NCBI RefSeq assembly: GCF_943371255.1
Contig: NZ_CALRUC010000074.1
Coordinates: 1 to 21,254 of the forward strand
DNA length: 21,254 nucleotides
Source of the DNA: Ferrovibrio terrae_B
Lineage (GTDB): Bacteria > Pseudomonadota > Alphaproteobacteria > Ferrovibrionales > Ferrovibrionaceae
Reading direction: 5' to 3'
Below the pieces are notes generated by a model. It searched no databases. It was given only the letters and a program-made list of their open reading frames with translations, and had not been told where the DNA came from. The translations under genes were made by a program, and so were the position numbers. Below, one piece after another: positions 7,585 to 15,252 of the stretch. Within the stretch, counting starts at the first letter, position 1. Each line of letters opens with the position of its first letter.

Positions 7585-8151
7585 TCAGGCGATCGCGAGC
7601 TGCTTGCCGCCAGTCGGAACACTCTGGAAGCTGCCGAAAGCCGTCGCAGCTGCGGCGGCCTGAGGGCTTGACGGCGAAGCCGGAGCCGCAGGCGCTGCTG
7701 GGGCTTGCAGACCAGGAGGAGTCTGGGCGGCCTGAGTTGCGTTGTCAGCCGCACTGCCGATGACACGCGGCTGCTGCGACGCGTCGTTGCTTTCCGATTG
7801 TGTTCCTGCGCGCAGATCCGAATCTTCAGGCAGATTTTGCGTATACTCGCGCACGGCACGCGGGCTCGGATACTGTTGCTGTACCTCGCCGGTCTCGCTG
7901 TTACGAATTTCAACGATGGCGAGCCGCGATGTGATGTCGAGCCGGATGAAAGGGCTGACATACACGGCAACATTTGCGGATGGAGAAGAAACGGCGACCT
8001 CTTCCCGTGCGGGCTTTTCATCGCGCACGGCTGGGACTGCAACATCGGCGGTTGCAGTGGAAGGGGTGTTGCTACTTACTCGGACAGCATTGCGGGCACT
8101 CGCACCGCTGCTGCCCGACGTGGCATAGCTGCCATTGATGTCGAGCGGCAT
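7585..8151 (-). CDS. FlaG-like low-complexity protein
   Basis: A 188-aa protein with a short ordered core between low-complexity arms. The core at about 62-108 reads VAVYVSPFIRLD, then RLAIVEIRNSETGEVQQQYP, which resembles FlaG-family proteins (strand, D/N-x-x-TGEV, then IPP/YPS). FlaG proteins are linked to flagellar filament length and cap function. The N-terminal 60 residues are Ser/Ala-rich and the C-terminal 70 are Ala/Pro/Gln-rich without a signal peptide. The ATG follows a good GGGAG. No other flagellar structural gene is adjacent; motAB lies 3 kb away on the same strand. The assignment rests on one short motif, so treat it as a hypothetical protein with FlaG-like core. Confidence 0.65.
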   Translation of the reverse strand: MPLDINGSYATSGSSGASARNAVRVSSNTPSTATADVAVPAVRDEKPAREEVAVSSPSANVAVYVSPFIRLDITSRLAIVEIRNSETGEVQQQYPSPRAVREYTQNLPEDSDLRAGTQSESNDASQQPRVIGSAADNATQAAQTPPGLQAPAAPAAPASPSSPQAAAAATAFGSFQSVPTGGKQLAIA

Positions 8152-8363
8152 GATGGGTTTCTCCCACGCCAGATAAAGTAACTATACATTCTATTTACCT
8201 TAATTTTGCATGATCTGCAAGCACTAATTGTTTGATGCCATTGATCAATCGCCAAGAGTGCGTTAATGCGGCGATTGCCTGTTCTGGCGGCATGGTGCAA
8301 ACTGCGCCTGCCGCACGCAGTTAACCATAACTACTTGTTATTCTTTGGTTTTAGGGGGAAGCA
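8152..8363. promoter_or_regulatory. Divergent intergenic region with inverted repeat
   Basis: This AT-rich 212-base region separates the minus-strand FlaG-like gene from the plus-strand dehydrogenase gene, so it should hold both promoters. A perfect 8-bp inverted repeat, CAATCGCC (8246-8253) and GGCGATTG (8270-8277), with a 16-base spacer lies near the middle, about 90-120 bases upstream of the dehydrogenase start. The minus strand has a -10-like TAGAAT at about 8188-8193, inside the 12-mer shared with the motA upstream region. No -35 could be fixed for either side. Confidence 0.45.
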
Positions 8364-9251
8364 ATGGCAAAGGTTGCATTCATCGGTCTGGGTGTCATGG
8401 GCTACCCCTTGGCCGGGCATCTGGTTAAGGCCGGGCATGCCGTGATGGTCTGGAACCGGTCGGCGGAGAAGGCAGACAAGTGGGTCGCCCAGCACAAGGG
8501 CCAGAAGGCGGCGACTCCCAAGGAAGCCTCTGCCGGGGCTGAATTCGTCATGGCCTGCGTCGGCAACGACGATGACCTGCGTTCGGTGACTTACGGCGAT
8601 ACGGGCATCCTGGCCGGCCTGGCCAAGGGAGCTGTGTTTGTCGATCACACCACAGCATCGGCAGACGTTGCGCGCGAGATTGGCGAGAAGGCCAAGGTGA
8701 ATGGCCAGGGCTTCATCGATGCGCCGGTTTCCGGCGGTCAGGCCGGTGCGGAGAACGGCCAGCTGACCATCATGTGCGGCGGTGACGCGCCGACCTATGA
8801 GACGGTCAAACCGGTGATCCAGGCCTATGCGAAGATGCAAAACCTGATGGGTCCGACCGGCAGCGGCCAGTTGACCAAGATGATGAACCAGATCTGCATC
8901 GCCGGCCTGGTCCAGGGCCTGGCGGAAGCGCTGGCCTTCGGTCGTGCCTCGGGCCTCGACCTGACGAAGGCTGTGGAGGTGATCTCCAAGGGTGCTGCGG
9001 GTTCCTGGCAGATGGACAACCGTCACAAGACCATGATCGAGGGCAAGTTCGATTACGGGTTTGCGGTCGACTGGATGCGCAAGGATCTTGGCATCTGCCT
9101 GGCCGAGGCGCGGCGCAACGGCGCCAGCCTGCCGGTCGCCGCACTGGTCGACCAGTTCTATGCCGAAGTGCAGCAAATGGGCGGTAACCGCTGGGATACG
9201 TCCAGCCTGATCGCCCGCCTGGAAGCCACCAAGATAGCCAAGAAGTTCTGA
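8364..9251 (+). CDS. NAD(P)-dependent beta-hydroxyacid dehydrogenase (HIBADH/GLYR family)
   Basis: Cytoplasmic oxidoreductase of the 3-hydroxyisobutyrate dehydrogenase/tartronate semialdehyde reductase family, 295 aa. The Rossmann motif GLGVMGYPLAGHL (8-20) is followed at the end of the second strand by WNRS (30-33). An Asn-Arg pair there usually marks NADP preference, as in glyoxylate/succinic semialdehyde reductases. The substrate loop DAPVSGGQAGAENG lies at 119-132, and the catalytic lysine K172 with N175 in GSGQLTKMMNQ. AGGGGG sits just before the ATG. The second family member in the window (15253-16143) is the better match for valine catabolism; this one stands alone between a divergent gene and a terminator, so its substrate is open (glyoxylate, succinic semialdehyde or a sugar-acid semialdehyde). 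Confidence 0.9.
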   Translation: MAKVAFIGLGVMGYPLAGHLVKAGHAVMVWNRSAEKADKWVAQHKGQKAATPKEASAGAEFVMACVGNDDDLRSVTYGDTGILAGLAKGAVFVDHTTASADVAREIGEKAKVNGQGFIDAPVSGGQAGAENGQLTIMCGGDAPTYETVKPVIQAYAKMQNLMGPTGSGQLTKMMNQICIAGLVQGLAEALAFGRASGLDLTKAVEVISKGAAGSWQMDNRHKTMIEGKFDYGFAVDWMRKDLGICLAEARRNGASLPVAALVDQFYAEVQQMGGNRWDTSSLIARLEATKIAKKF

Positions 9252-9263
9252 GTGAAGTGAGAG

Positions 9264-9308
9264 CCGGGGTGGCAGCCTTTTAAGGCTGCTTGCCCCGGTT
9301 ATTTTTCT
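9264..9308 (+). terminator. Intrinsic terminator of the 8364-9251 gene
   Basis: A long hairpin: CCGGGG (9264-9269) with CCCCGG (9293-9298), an internal bulge, then GCAGCC (9272-9277) with GGCTGC (9284-9289), loop TTTTAA. On the plus strand it is followed by TTATTTTTCTT, a good U-tract. The hairpin abuts the hemB stop codon from the other side, so it may also protect or end the convergent hemB transcript. Confidence 0.85.
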
Positions 9309-10315
9309 TGGGCGATCATGCGGGCAATGTCGCGCGCGAAATAGGTCAGCACGCCATCGCAGCCGGCGCGCTTGAACGACAGCAGGCTTTCCCACGACAC
9401 TTTCGCGCGATCGAGCCAGCCGCGTTCGGCGGCCCCGGCCAGCATCGCGTATTCGCCGGATACCTGATAGGCAAACGTCGGCAGGCCGAAGGCATCCTTC
9501 ACCCGCCAGCAGATATCCAGATACGGCATGCCCGGCTTGACCATCACCATGTCAGCCCCTTCGGCGATGTCGAGTGCCACTTCGCGCAGGGCTTCATCGC
9601 CATTGGCCGGGTTCATCTGATAGGTGCGCTTGTCACCCATACCGAGATTGACCGACGAGCCGACCGCATCGCGGAACGGGCCATAGAAAGCTGAAGCATA
9701 CTTTGCCGCATAGGCCATGATCTGCGCATTCCGCAGGCCTTCGCGTTCGAAAGCCTGACGGATCGCGCCGATACGACCATCCATCATGTCGGATGGCGCC
9801 GTGATGTCGCAGCCGGCCCGCACCTGCAGCAGCGCTTGCTGGACAAGAACCTCGACGGTTTCATCGTTCAGAATCTCGCCATCGCGTAGCAGGCCATCAT
9901 GGCCATGGTCGGTGTAGGGATCGAGTGCGACATCGCAAAGGATGCCCAGGTTCTTGGTGGCCGCTTTCACCGCCCGCACGGTGCGGCAGACCACGTTATC
10001 CGGATTGAGGGCTTCACGGCCATCGGCCGTTTTCAGCTTCGGATCGGTGGCAGGAAACAGGGCAATAGCCGGAATGCCGAGTTGTTCTGCCTCGCGCGCT
10101 GCAGACACGGCCGCCTCGACGCTGAGGCGCTCGACGCCCGGCATCGACGCGATCGGGGCATTGGTCTTCGCATCATGCACGAAGATCGGCCAGATCAGGT
10201 CGTTGGCACTGAGGCTGTTTTCGGCAACCAGACGACGGGTCCAGTCGGACCGGCGCAGCCGGCGGGGCCGCGAGGCCGGAAATTGCGGCAGAGGGGGAAC
10301 GGGGCTGTTGTTCAT
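9299..10315 (-). CDS. hemB: Delta-aminolevulinic acid dehydratase (porphobilinogen synthase)
   Basis: Condenses two 5-aminolevulinate molecules to porphobilinogen in haem and (bacterio)chlorophyll/cobalamin synthesis; cytoplasmic octamer. The 338-aa product carries both Schiff-base lysines, K205 in AYAAKYASAFYGPFRDA and K260 in MVMVKPGMPYLD. The metal region reads DVALDPYTDHGHDG (128-141): the three zinc-binding cysteines of animal and yeast enzymes are replaced by Ala/Asp, which marks the magnesium-dependent class found in Pseudomonas and many alphaproteobacteria. The ATG immediately follows the TGA of the HigA-like gene with no base between them and no clear Shine-Dalgarno, suggesting translational coupling. 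Most hemB genes are not paired with such a gene. Confidence 0.98.
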   Translation of the reverse strand: MNNSPVPPLPQFPASRPRRLRRSDWTRRLVAENSLSANDLIWPIFVHDAKTNAPIASMPGVERLSVEAAVSAAREAEQLGIPAIALFPATDPKLKTADGREALNPDNVVCRTVRAVKAATKNLGILCDVALDPYTDHGHDGLLRDGEILNDETVEVLVQQALLQVRAGCDITAPSDMMDGRIGAIRQAFEREGLRNAQIMAYAAKYASAFYGPFRDAVGSSVNLGMGDKRTYQMNPANGDEALREVALDIAEGADMVMVKPGMPYLDICWRVKDAFGLPTFAYQVSGEYAMLAGAAERGWLDRAKVSWESLLSFKRAGCDGVLTYFARDIARMIAQEK

Positions 10316-10543
10316 TCAGAATGATTTATCAAACCGCTCCTGAAACGCAATCCAGACCCAGGGAGAAGTTCCCAAAATCCTGCCCAGCCGCATGGCCAGG
10401 CCGGCAGAGATTGGCCGCTCACCCGACAGAACCAGGCGGAGCAGCCTGCGCGGGATATGGGCTTCGCGCTGAAAATGGTCAGGATCGGTGCCGCGGGCGA
10501 TGATCGCCCGTTCGAGCAGAACGCCTGGGTGGATCGGCAGCAT
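10316..10543 (-). CDS. Orphan HigA-like XRE-family regulator/antitoxin
   Basis: A 75-aa protein matching the HigA antitoxin family: N-terminal IHPGVLLERAI (4-14), a helix-turn-helix region at about 20-45, then SGERPISAGLAMRLGRILGTSP (40-61) and the closing WVWIAFQERFDKSF. HigA antitoxins bind DNA and neutralise the RNase HigB, normally encoded just upstream. No HigB-like frame is present: the 53 bases upstream are too short, and beyond them lies the kinase gene. ATG has GAGG about 9 bases before it. It reads in the same direction as the kinase gene before it and hemB directly after it. It may act as a plain transcription regulator, or be a remnant antitoxin. The recognition-helix sequence is unlike well-conserved HigAs, so target prediction is not possible. 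Confidence 0.82.
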   Translation of the reverse strand: MLPIHPGVLLERAIIARGTDPDHFQREAHIPRRLLRLVLSGERPISAGLAMRLGRILGTSPWVWIAFQERFDKSF

Positions 10544-10596
10544 ATCCTAACCTCGCGCATCAACACTTGATCGATGCGATTCTGCGGTCAGGCTGG

Positions 10597-12855
10597 TTAA
10601 TGCCCCGTAACACCGCCGCCTGTTCCGCCACCACCCTGTGGTTTGCGTCCGGCAAGACGGTCGAACTGCTGCACCAGATCGGCGATATCGGCCTCGATCG
10701 GACGGGGCGGCAGCAAGGTTGAGGCATCATTGGCCGGCGGCGGGGCAGGCTGGGGCCGCGCTTCCTGCAGACCCAGTTTGGCGGTCAACTCGACATCTTC
10801 GCGGCAGCGCACGGTGAACCAGAAGGTCGAGCCTTCACCTGGTGCGCTGATCACGCCGATCTCGCCGCCCATCAAGTGAACCAGATGCTTGCAGATGGTC
10901 AGGCCAAGGCCTGTACCGCCGTACCGGCGGGTCATTGAGATGTCGGCCTGGGTGAAAGGCTCAAACAGCGTGAGCTGCTGCTCTGGCGCGATGCCGATGC
11001 CGGTGTCGCGGATGGCGCAGTGCAGCATGAAATCGCCATTCTGCAACGGTGTGGCCGTGATGGTGACTGTCACTGTGCCTTTTTCAGTGAATTTGACCGC
11101 GTTGCCCACCAGATTGGTCAGGATCTGGCGCAACCGGAGCGGATCGCCGATCACATGCTCGGGCACGCCTTCGGCAATATCGAGGATCAACTGATTGCCG
11201 TTCTCCTTGGCGCGTGGCGTCAGCAGGGCAATCACGCTGTCAATCGAGGGCCGCAGGTCGAAATCGATCGCTTCGATATGCAGTTTGCCGGCTTCAAGCT
11301 TGGAAACATCGAGGATGTCGTCGATCAGGCCAAGCAGGTCGCGTGCCGATTGATGCGCCACTTCGGCATACCGCTTCAGCGCAGGCTCGATCTCGCTGCG
11401 CTGGATCAGGCTGAGCATACCCAGCACACCATTCATTGGCGTGCGGATTTCGTGGCTCATCATGGCAAGGAAACTAGACTTGGCCTTATGGGCGGTTTCA
11501 GCTGCGTCTCTGGCCAATGCCAGTGCCTGTGCCGTTTCGGCCAGCTTGACCGACTGTTCCTCCAGCGTCTGGCGCTGCAATTCCAGTTCATTCATCTGGC
11601 GGCGGATCTGATCCACATCTTCCAGGCTGCCGATCATGCGCACCGGTTTGCCGGTTTCGTCCCGGGTCGCCTCGGCGCGCGCCAGAACCCAGATATAGAC
11701 GCCATTGTCGCGCCGGATGCGGAACTCGGCTTCATAAGGCTTGTGCTGGCGCAGGGCAGTGTTGACCCGCTGCATGACCATGCCCTGATCGTCGGGATGC
11801 ATCAGCTCGGTGAAGGCGGCAATGGTGGTGCGTGATGCCAGCAGGCTGCGGTCGTTTCTGTCCTGCAGATAGTTGGCGACAATCAAAAGATCGCCGGTCT
11901 GCAAATCCCAGTCCCAGATGCCGAGGCGGCTGCTGCGGGCTGCCGCCTCGAACAGATCATTGCTGGCCTGCAGCGCTGCTCGGGCTTCAGCCATGGCGCG
12001 TTGCTGGATCATCACGCGCACGGCCAACGCGATCAGGCCGGCAATCATATAGGTCGCCACCAGGCAGGCCGTGAAGGAGAGCGCGGGCACCAGCGGCAGC
12101 GACGTGCTGGCGACATTGGCCTGCCAGAGGATGAATGACGCGATGATGCCGCCGATCAGCACAACGCTCTGCCCGGCCAGCAGCTGGATCGGCGCAATGG
12201 AAGGCGACGCATGGAATGTGCGGGCGGCGCAGGCCGCGCCCAGCAGCAGCAGGATGACCGCACCATCGGGCAGGGCTGCGGCATGGATGGTCCAGTTCGC
12301 AGCCTGCGGCAGGATATCGAGCGCACCAATGGCAAGGGTGATCGAGAGTGCCACCAGCGTCATGGCAGCCGACCAGCCGAGCGGCACATTGCCGATCGTG
12401 GCGCGTTTTGAGACCGGGACATACAGGCGGGCAGCCGTCAGCAGGGCGCCGATACCGACCACCGGCCCCATATGGCCAGACCACAGGGCGCTGAGTGACA
12501 GCGATGCTGATAACTCGGCAGCCAATTGCAGTTCCGGATGGCGGATGAAGGAAAACAGGCTGACGATGCTGAGGCAGGCAAGAGCGAGGGCCAGCAGGCG
12601 CGACAGGGCACCGGCCGTATCGCGTGTCAGCAATGCCAGGCCCGCAAGGATGGCGACCGCCACCACGTCGGCATGGAATGGCGGCGCCCCCGGTAACCAG
12701 GCAACGGCTATGGATCCAGACAGCAGCGGCGGGGTTGCAAGCATGACGGCAATGCCAATCATGATGCCAGCGAGACCATAGGCCAGCCCACGCAATGGCC
12801 AGCCGATGCCGTTATCGGCGTCAGACTGGTGTGTGGTTGACGTGGCTGGCAGCAT
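10597..12855 (-). CDS. Membrane sensor histidine kinase with PAS domain
   Basis: Sensor kinase of 752 aa. Residues 20-283 form about eight membrane segments of no recognised sensory family. A PAS domain (PAS_3 type with PAC) follows at about 295-420 (LGIWDWDLQTGD, then MHPDDQ and AEFRIRRDNGVYIWV). Next are a coiled-coil region (420-455), HisKA with phosphoacceptor H468 in MMSHEIRTPMNG, and a HATPase_c domain with N box 580-590, DTGIG 617-621 and GGTGLGL 646-652. It lacks a receiver domain, though its HisKA type often comes with one; the end is a Pro-rich, then Gly-rich tail. No response regulator lies next to it. The ATG has no strong ribosome-binding site. The next gene downstream, 53 bases on, is the HigA-like gene. 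The signal is unknown. Confidence 0.93.
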   Translation of the reverse strand: MLPATSTTHQSDADNGIGWPLRGLAYGLAGIMIGIAVMLATPPLLSGSIAVAWLPGAPPFHADVVAVAILAGLALLTRDTAGALSRLLALALACLSIVSLFSFIRHPELQLAAELSASLSLSALWSGHMGPVVGIGALLTAARLYVPVSKRATIGNVPLGWSAAMTLVALSITLAIGALDILPQAANWTIHAAALPDGAVILLLLGAACAARTFHASPSIAPIQLLAGQSVVLIGGIIASFILWQANVASTSLPLVPALSFTACLVATYMIAGLIALAVRVMIQQRAMAEARAALQASNDLFEAAARSSRLGIWDWDLQTGDLLIVANYLQDRNDRSLLASRTTIAAFTELMHPDDQGMVMQRVNTALRQHKPYEAEFRIRRDNGVYIWVLARAEATRDETGKPVRMIGSLEDVDQIRRQMNELELQRQTLEEQSVKLAETAQALALARDAAETAHKAKSSFLAMMSHEIRTPMNGVLGMLSLIQRSEIEPALKRYAEVAHQSARDLLGLIDDILDVSKLEAGKLHIEAIDFDLRPSIDSVIALLTPRAKENGNQLILDIAEGVPEHVIGDPLRLRQILTNLVGNAVKFTEKGTVTVTITATPLQNGDFMLHCAIRDTGIGIAPEQQLTLFEPFTQADISMTRRYGGTGLGLTICKHLVHLMGGEIGVISAPGEGSTFWFTVRCREDVELTAKLGLQEARPQPAPPPANDASTLLPPRPIEADIADLVQQFDRLAGRKPQGGGGTGGGVTGH

Positions 12856-12952
12856 TGGTCCGTGGTAGCGACAGGTCGAAATTCGCGCGGGAGGCTAGCA
12901 TGCAGGCACTGCCCATGCGACTCTGTTGCAGCATCAGACGTAGCGGCAGCGG

Positions 12953-12987
12953 TTGACTGCCGATAAGCGGGCGATTAAGACCCGCTT
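12953..12987 (+). promoter_or_regulatory. Candidate promoter and overlapping inverted repeat of valine cluster
   Basis: TTGACT (12953-12958), a 17-base spacer and TAAGAC (12976-12981) form a possible sigma-70 promoter with a good -35 and a weak -10. A perfect inverted repeat AAGCGGG (12965-12971) / CCCGCTT (12981-12987) overlaps the -10 and the predicted start of transcription, which is where a repressor operator is expected. The repeat ends three bases before the Shine-Dalgarno GGGAG of the acyl-CoA dehydrogenase gene, so if transcribed it could instead be a leader hairpin. Confidence 0.4.
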
Positions 12988-13003
12988 TAAGGGAGAAAAT
13001 ACG

Positions 13004-14155
13004 ATGCTGTTCGAGTTATCCGATGATCAGTGGGCCATTCAGGAGACAGCGCGGCGCTTCGCACTGGACCGGATGCAGCCGAATGCCGCGGCATGGGATG
13101 AGAAGAAACATTTCCCGGAGGATGAACTGCGCGAGGCCGCAGCCCTGGGGTTTGGCGGCATTTATGTCTCTGACGCGGTCGGCGGCTCCGGCCTCAGTCG
13201 CCTTGATGCGGCAATCATCTTTGAAGAGCTTGCGGCCGGCTGCACATCCACCGCCGCCTATATCTCGATCCATAATATGGCGGCCTGGATGATTGACCGC
13301 TTTGGCAATGACGAGCAGCGTCAGCGCTTGTTGCCGGATCTGTGCAGCATGCAGCACTTCGCTTCCTATTGCCTGACCGAGCCGAATGCAGGTTCCGATG
13401 CGGCGGCCCTGCAGACCAGGGCAACAGATGCCGGCGATCACTATGTGCTGAATGGCACCAAGGCTTTCATTTCAGGCGGCGGACGTTCGGATGTTTATGT
13501 CTGCATGGTGAGGACTGGCGAGGCCGGGGCGCGCGGCGTGACCTGCCTGGTGGTGGAGAAGGGCGCGCCCGGGCTGTCTTTCGGCGCGCAGGAGCGCAAG
13601 CTGGGCTGGAACAGCCAGCCGACCGCCATGGTGATCTTCGATGACTGCAAGGTGCCCAAGGCCAACCGGATCGGCGAAGAAGGCGAGGGCTTTCGCATCG
13701 CCATGGCCGGTCTGGATGGTGGCCGCATCAATATCGGCGCCTGTTCGCTGGGTGCGGCCAAGGCCTGCCTGACGGCGGCACGCGAGTATGTCGCCAGCCG
13801 CAAGCAGTTCGGCAATGCCATCGGCAATTTCCAGGCGACCCAGTTCAAGCTGGCCGATATGGCCACCGACCTGGCGGCAGCCCGACTGATGATCCGGCAG
13901 GCTGCGGCCATGCTGGATGCCAAGAGCCCCGAGGCCACGATGTACTGCGCCATGGCCAAGCGGTTTGCCACCGACGCCGGTTTTGCCATCTGCAATGATG
14001 CTTTGCAGTTACATGGCGGCTACGGTTATCTGAAGGACTACCCGATCGAGCGTTACCTGCGTGACGCGCGGGTCCATCAGATCCTTGAAGGCACCAACGA
14101 GATCATGCGTGTGATCATCTCTCGCGCCCTGATGTCAGGGTCATTCCACGACTGA
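13004..14155 (+). CDS. Acyl-CoA dehydrogenase, isobutyryl-CoA dehydrogenase-like
   Basis: FAD enzyme that introduces the alpha-beta double bond into an acyl-CoA. The 383-aa product has the N-terminal helical domain (LSDDQWAIQETARRFA), the FAD-contacting YCLTEPNAGSDAA, the middle strand domain GTKAFISGGGRSDVYVCMVRT, and the C-terminal DALQLHGGYGYLKDYPIERYLRDARVHQILEGTNEI, whose E362 is in the catalytic-base position of short-chain dehydrogenases. HGGYGYLKDYPIERYLRD with QILEGTNEIMR is close to the isobutyryl-CoA dehydrogenase (ACAD8) group. The two genes behind it perform later valine steps, which supports isobutyryl-CoA as substrate. The frame opens further upstream at a TTG, but GGGAG before ATG 13004 fixes the start. 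A 19-base gap leads to the hydrolase gene. Confidence 0.93.
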   Translation: MLFELSDDQWAIQETARRFALDRMQPNAAAWDEKKHFPEDELREAAALGFGGIYVSDAVGGSGLSRLDAAIIFEELAAGCTSTAAYISIHNMAAWMIDRFGNDEQRQRLLPDLCSMQHFASYCLTEPNAGSDAAALQTRATDAGDHYVLNGTKAFISGGGRSDVYVCMVRTGEAGARGVTCLVVEKGAPGLSFGAQERKLGWNSQPTAMVIFDDCKVPKANRIGEEGEGFRIAMAGLDGGRINIGACSLGAAKACLTAAREYVASRKQFGNAIGNFQATQFKLADMATDLAAARLMIRQAAAMLDAKSPEATMYCAMAKRFATDAGFAICNDALQLHGGYGYLKDYPIERYLRDARVHQILEGTNEIMRVIISRALMSGSFHD

Positions 14156-14174
14156 GCCATTTCCGGAGTTTGCA

Positions 14175-15224
14175 GTGAGCAACGATATTCTGTTTTCGGT
14201 CGATAACGGCATCGCGATTATCCAGTTGAATCGCCCACAGGCCCTGAATGCCCTGACGCATGACATGTGCCTGCCGCTGGAAAAGCATCTGCGCAGCTGG
14301 GCGACCGATCCTGCTGTCAGGGCGGTGATCATCAAGGGCTCAGGCGAGAAGGCCTTCTGCGCCGGTGGTGATATCCGCAAGCTCGCCGATCTTGGCCCTG
14401 AAGGTGTCAGCTACCGCAAGTCCTTCTGGTATGATGAATACCGCTGCAACACCCTGATCGGCGAATATCCCAAGCCTTTCATCGCGCTGATCGATGGCAT
14501 CTTCATGGGCGGCGGCGTCGGTCTTTCGGTGCATGGCAGCCATCGCATCATCAGCGAGTTTGCCCATTTCGCCATGCCGGAAACCGGTATCGGCCTGTTT
14601 CCTGATGTGGGCGGTACTTATTTCCTGCCGCGCTGCCCGGGAGAGCTTGGCACCTTCCTGGGGTTGACCGGTGCGCGGCTGAAAGGCGCCGATATCCTGA
14701 CAGCCGGTGTGGCCACGCATTTCGTGCTGCGTGAAAAAATGCCAGCCCTGGAACAGGCCCTGATCGCGGCTTCACCGGCTGACAAGGCCGCGATCGACGC
14801 TGTCGTGGCAGAGTTCACCAGCGACGCCGGGGTATCGTTGCTGGCTGATCGCAAGGCCGAAATCGATCGCCGCTTTGCCGGCGACAGCATGACAGCCGTC
14901 ATGGCTGCACTGGAAACCGACCCGAGCCCGTTCTCCATCGAGCAGATGGGTATCATCCGCAGCAAATCGCCCACATCGGTCAAGCTCACCTTCGCGCAGC
15001 TTCGTCGCGGCCGCAGCCTGTCGCTGCGCGACTGCATGAAACTGGAATGGCGCATCTGCAACCATATCGCGCTTGGCCATGATTTTTATGAAGGCGTGCG
15101 TGCCGTGATCATCGACAAGGATCACAAGCCGAAATGGCAGCCGGCGCGGCTGGAAGACGTCTCCGACGCCGAGATTGAAAAGTATTTCACGCCGGTTCCG
15201 GACGGCGAGTTGCAGTTCGACTGA
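14175..15224 (+). CDS. 3-hydroxyisobutyryl-CoA hydrolase
   Basis: Crotonase-fold thioesterase that releases 3-hydroxyisobutyrate from its CoA ester in valine breakdown. The 349-aa product is longer than a simple enoyl-CoA hydratase (about 260 aa) because of the hydrolase-type C-terminal extension. Oxyanion-hole segments are FCAGGDI (61-67) and MGGGVGLSVH (111-120). AMPETGIGLFPDVGGTYFL carries E136 and D144, the pair that matches the catalytic Glu and Asp of human HIBCH. It begins with GTG, preceded by GGAG. It lies 19 bases after the acyl-CoA dehydrogenase and 28 bases before mmsB, an order that supports the assignment. An enoyl-CoA hydratase role is unlikely given the length and the Glu/Asp pair. 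Confidence 0.94.
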   Translation: MSNDILFSVDNGIAIIQLNRPQALNALTHDMCLPLEKHLRSWATDPAVRAVIIKGSGEKAFCAGGDIRKLADLGPEGVSYRKSFWYDEYRCNTLIGEYPKPFIALIDGIFMGGGVGLSVHGSHRIISEFAHFAMPETGIGLFPDVGGTYFLPRCPGELGTFLGLTGARLKGADILTAGVATHFVLREKMPALEQALIAASPADKAAIDAVVAEFTSDAGVSLLADRKAEIDRRFAGDSMTAVMAALETDPSPFSIEQMGIIRSKSPTSVKLTFAQLRRGRSLSLRDCMKLEWRICNHIALGHDFYEGVRAVIIDKDHKPKWQPARLEDVSDAEIEKYFTPVPDGELQFD

Positions 15225-15252
15225 ATAAACAGAACAAGCGGGAGAAACGACC

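Noticed and set aside
8331..9395. A 354-codon minus-strand open frame opposite the dehydrogenase at 8364
   Set aside because: Antisense shadow of a well-supported gene; it runs through the terminator and into the 3' end of hemB, and the translation has no domain.
10312..10566. An 84-codon alternative frame overlapping the HigA-like gene
   Set aside because: Its product matches nothing, whereas the 75-aa frame has the full HigA-like pattern and better start signals.
12953..13003. TTG start giving a 17-residue longer acyl-CoA dehydrogenase
   Set aside because: The ATG at 13004 has a good Shine-Dalgarno and the family's normal N-terminus; the TTG coincides with the candidate -35 box.
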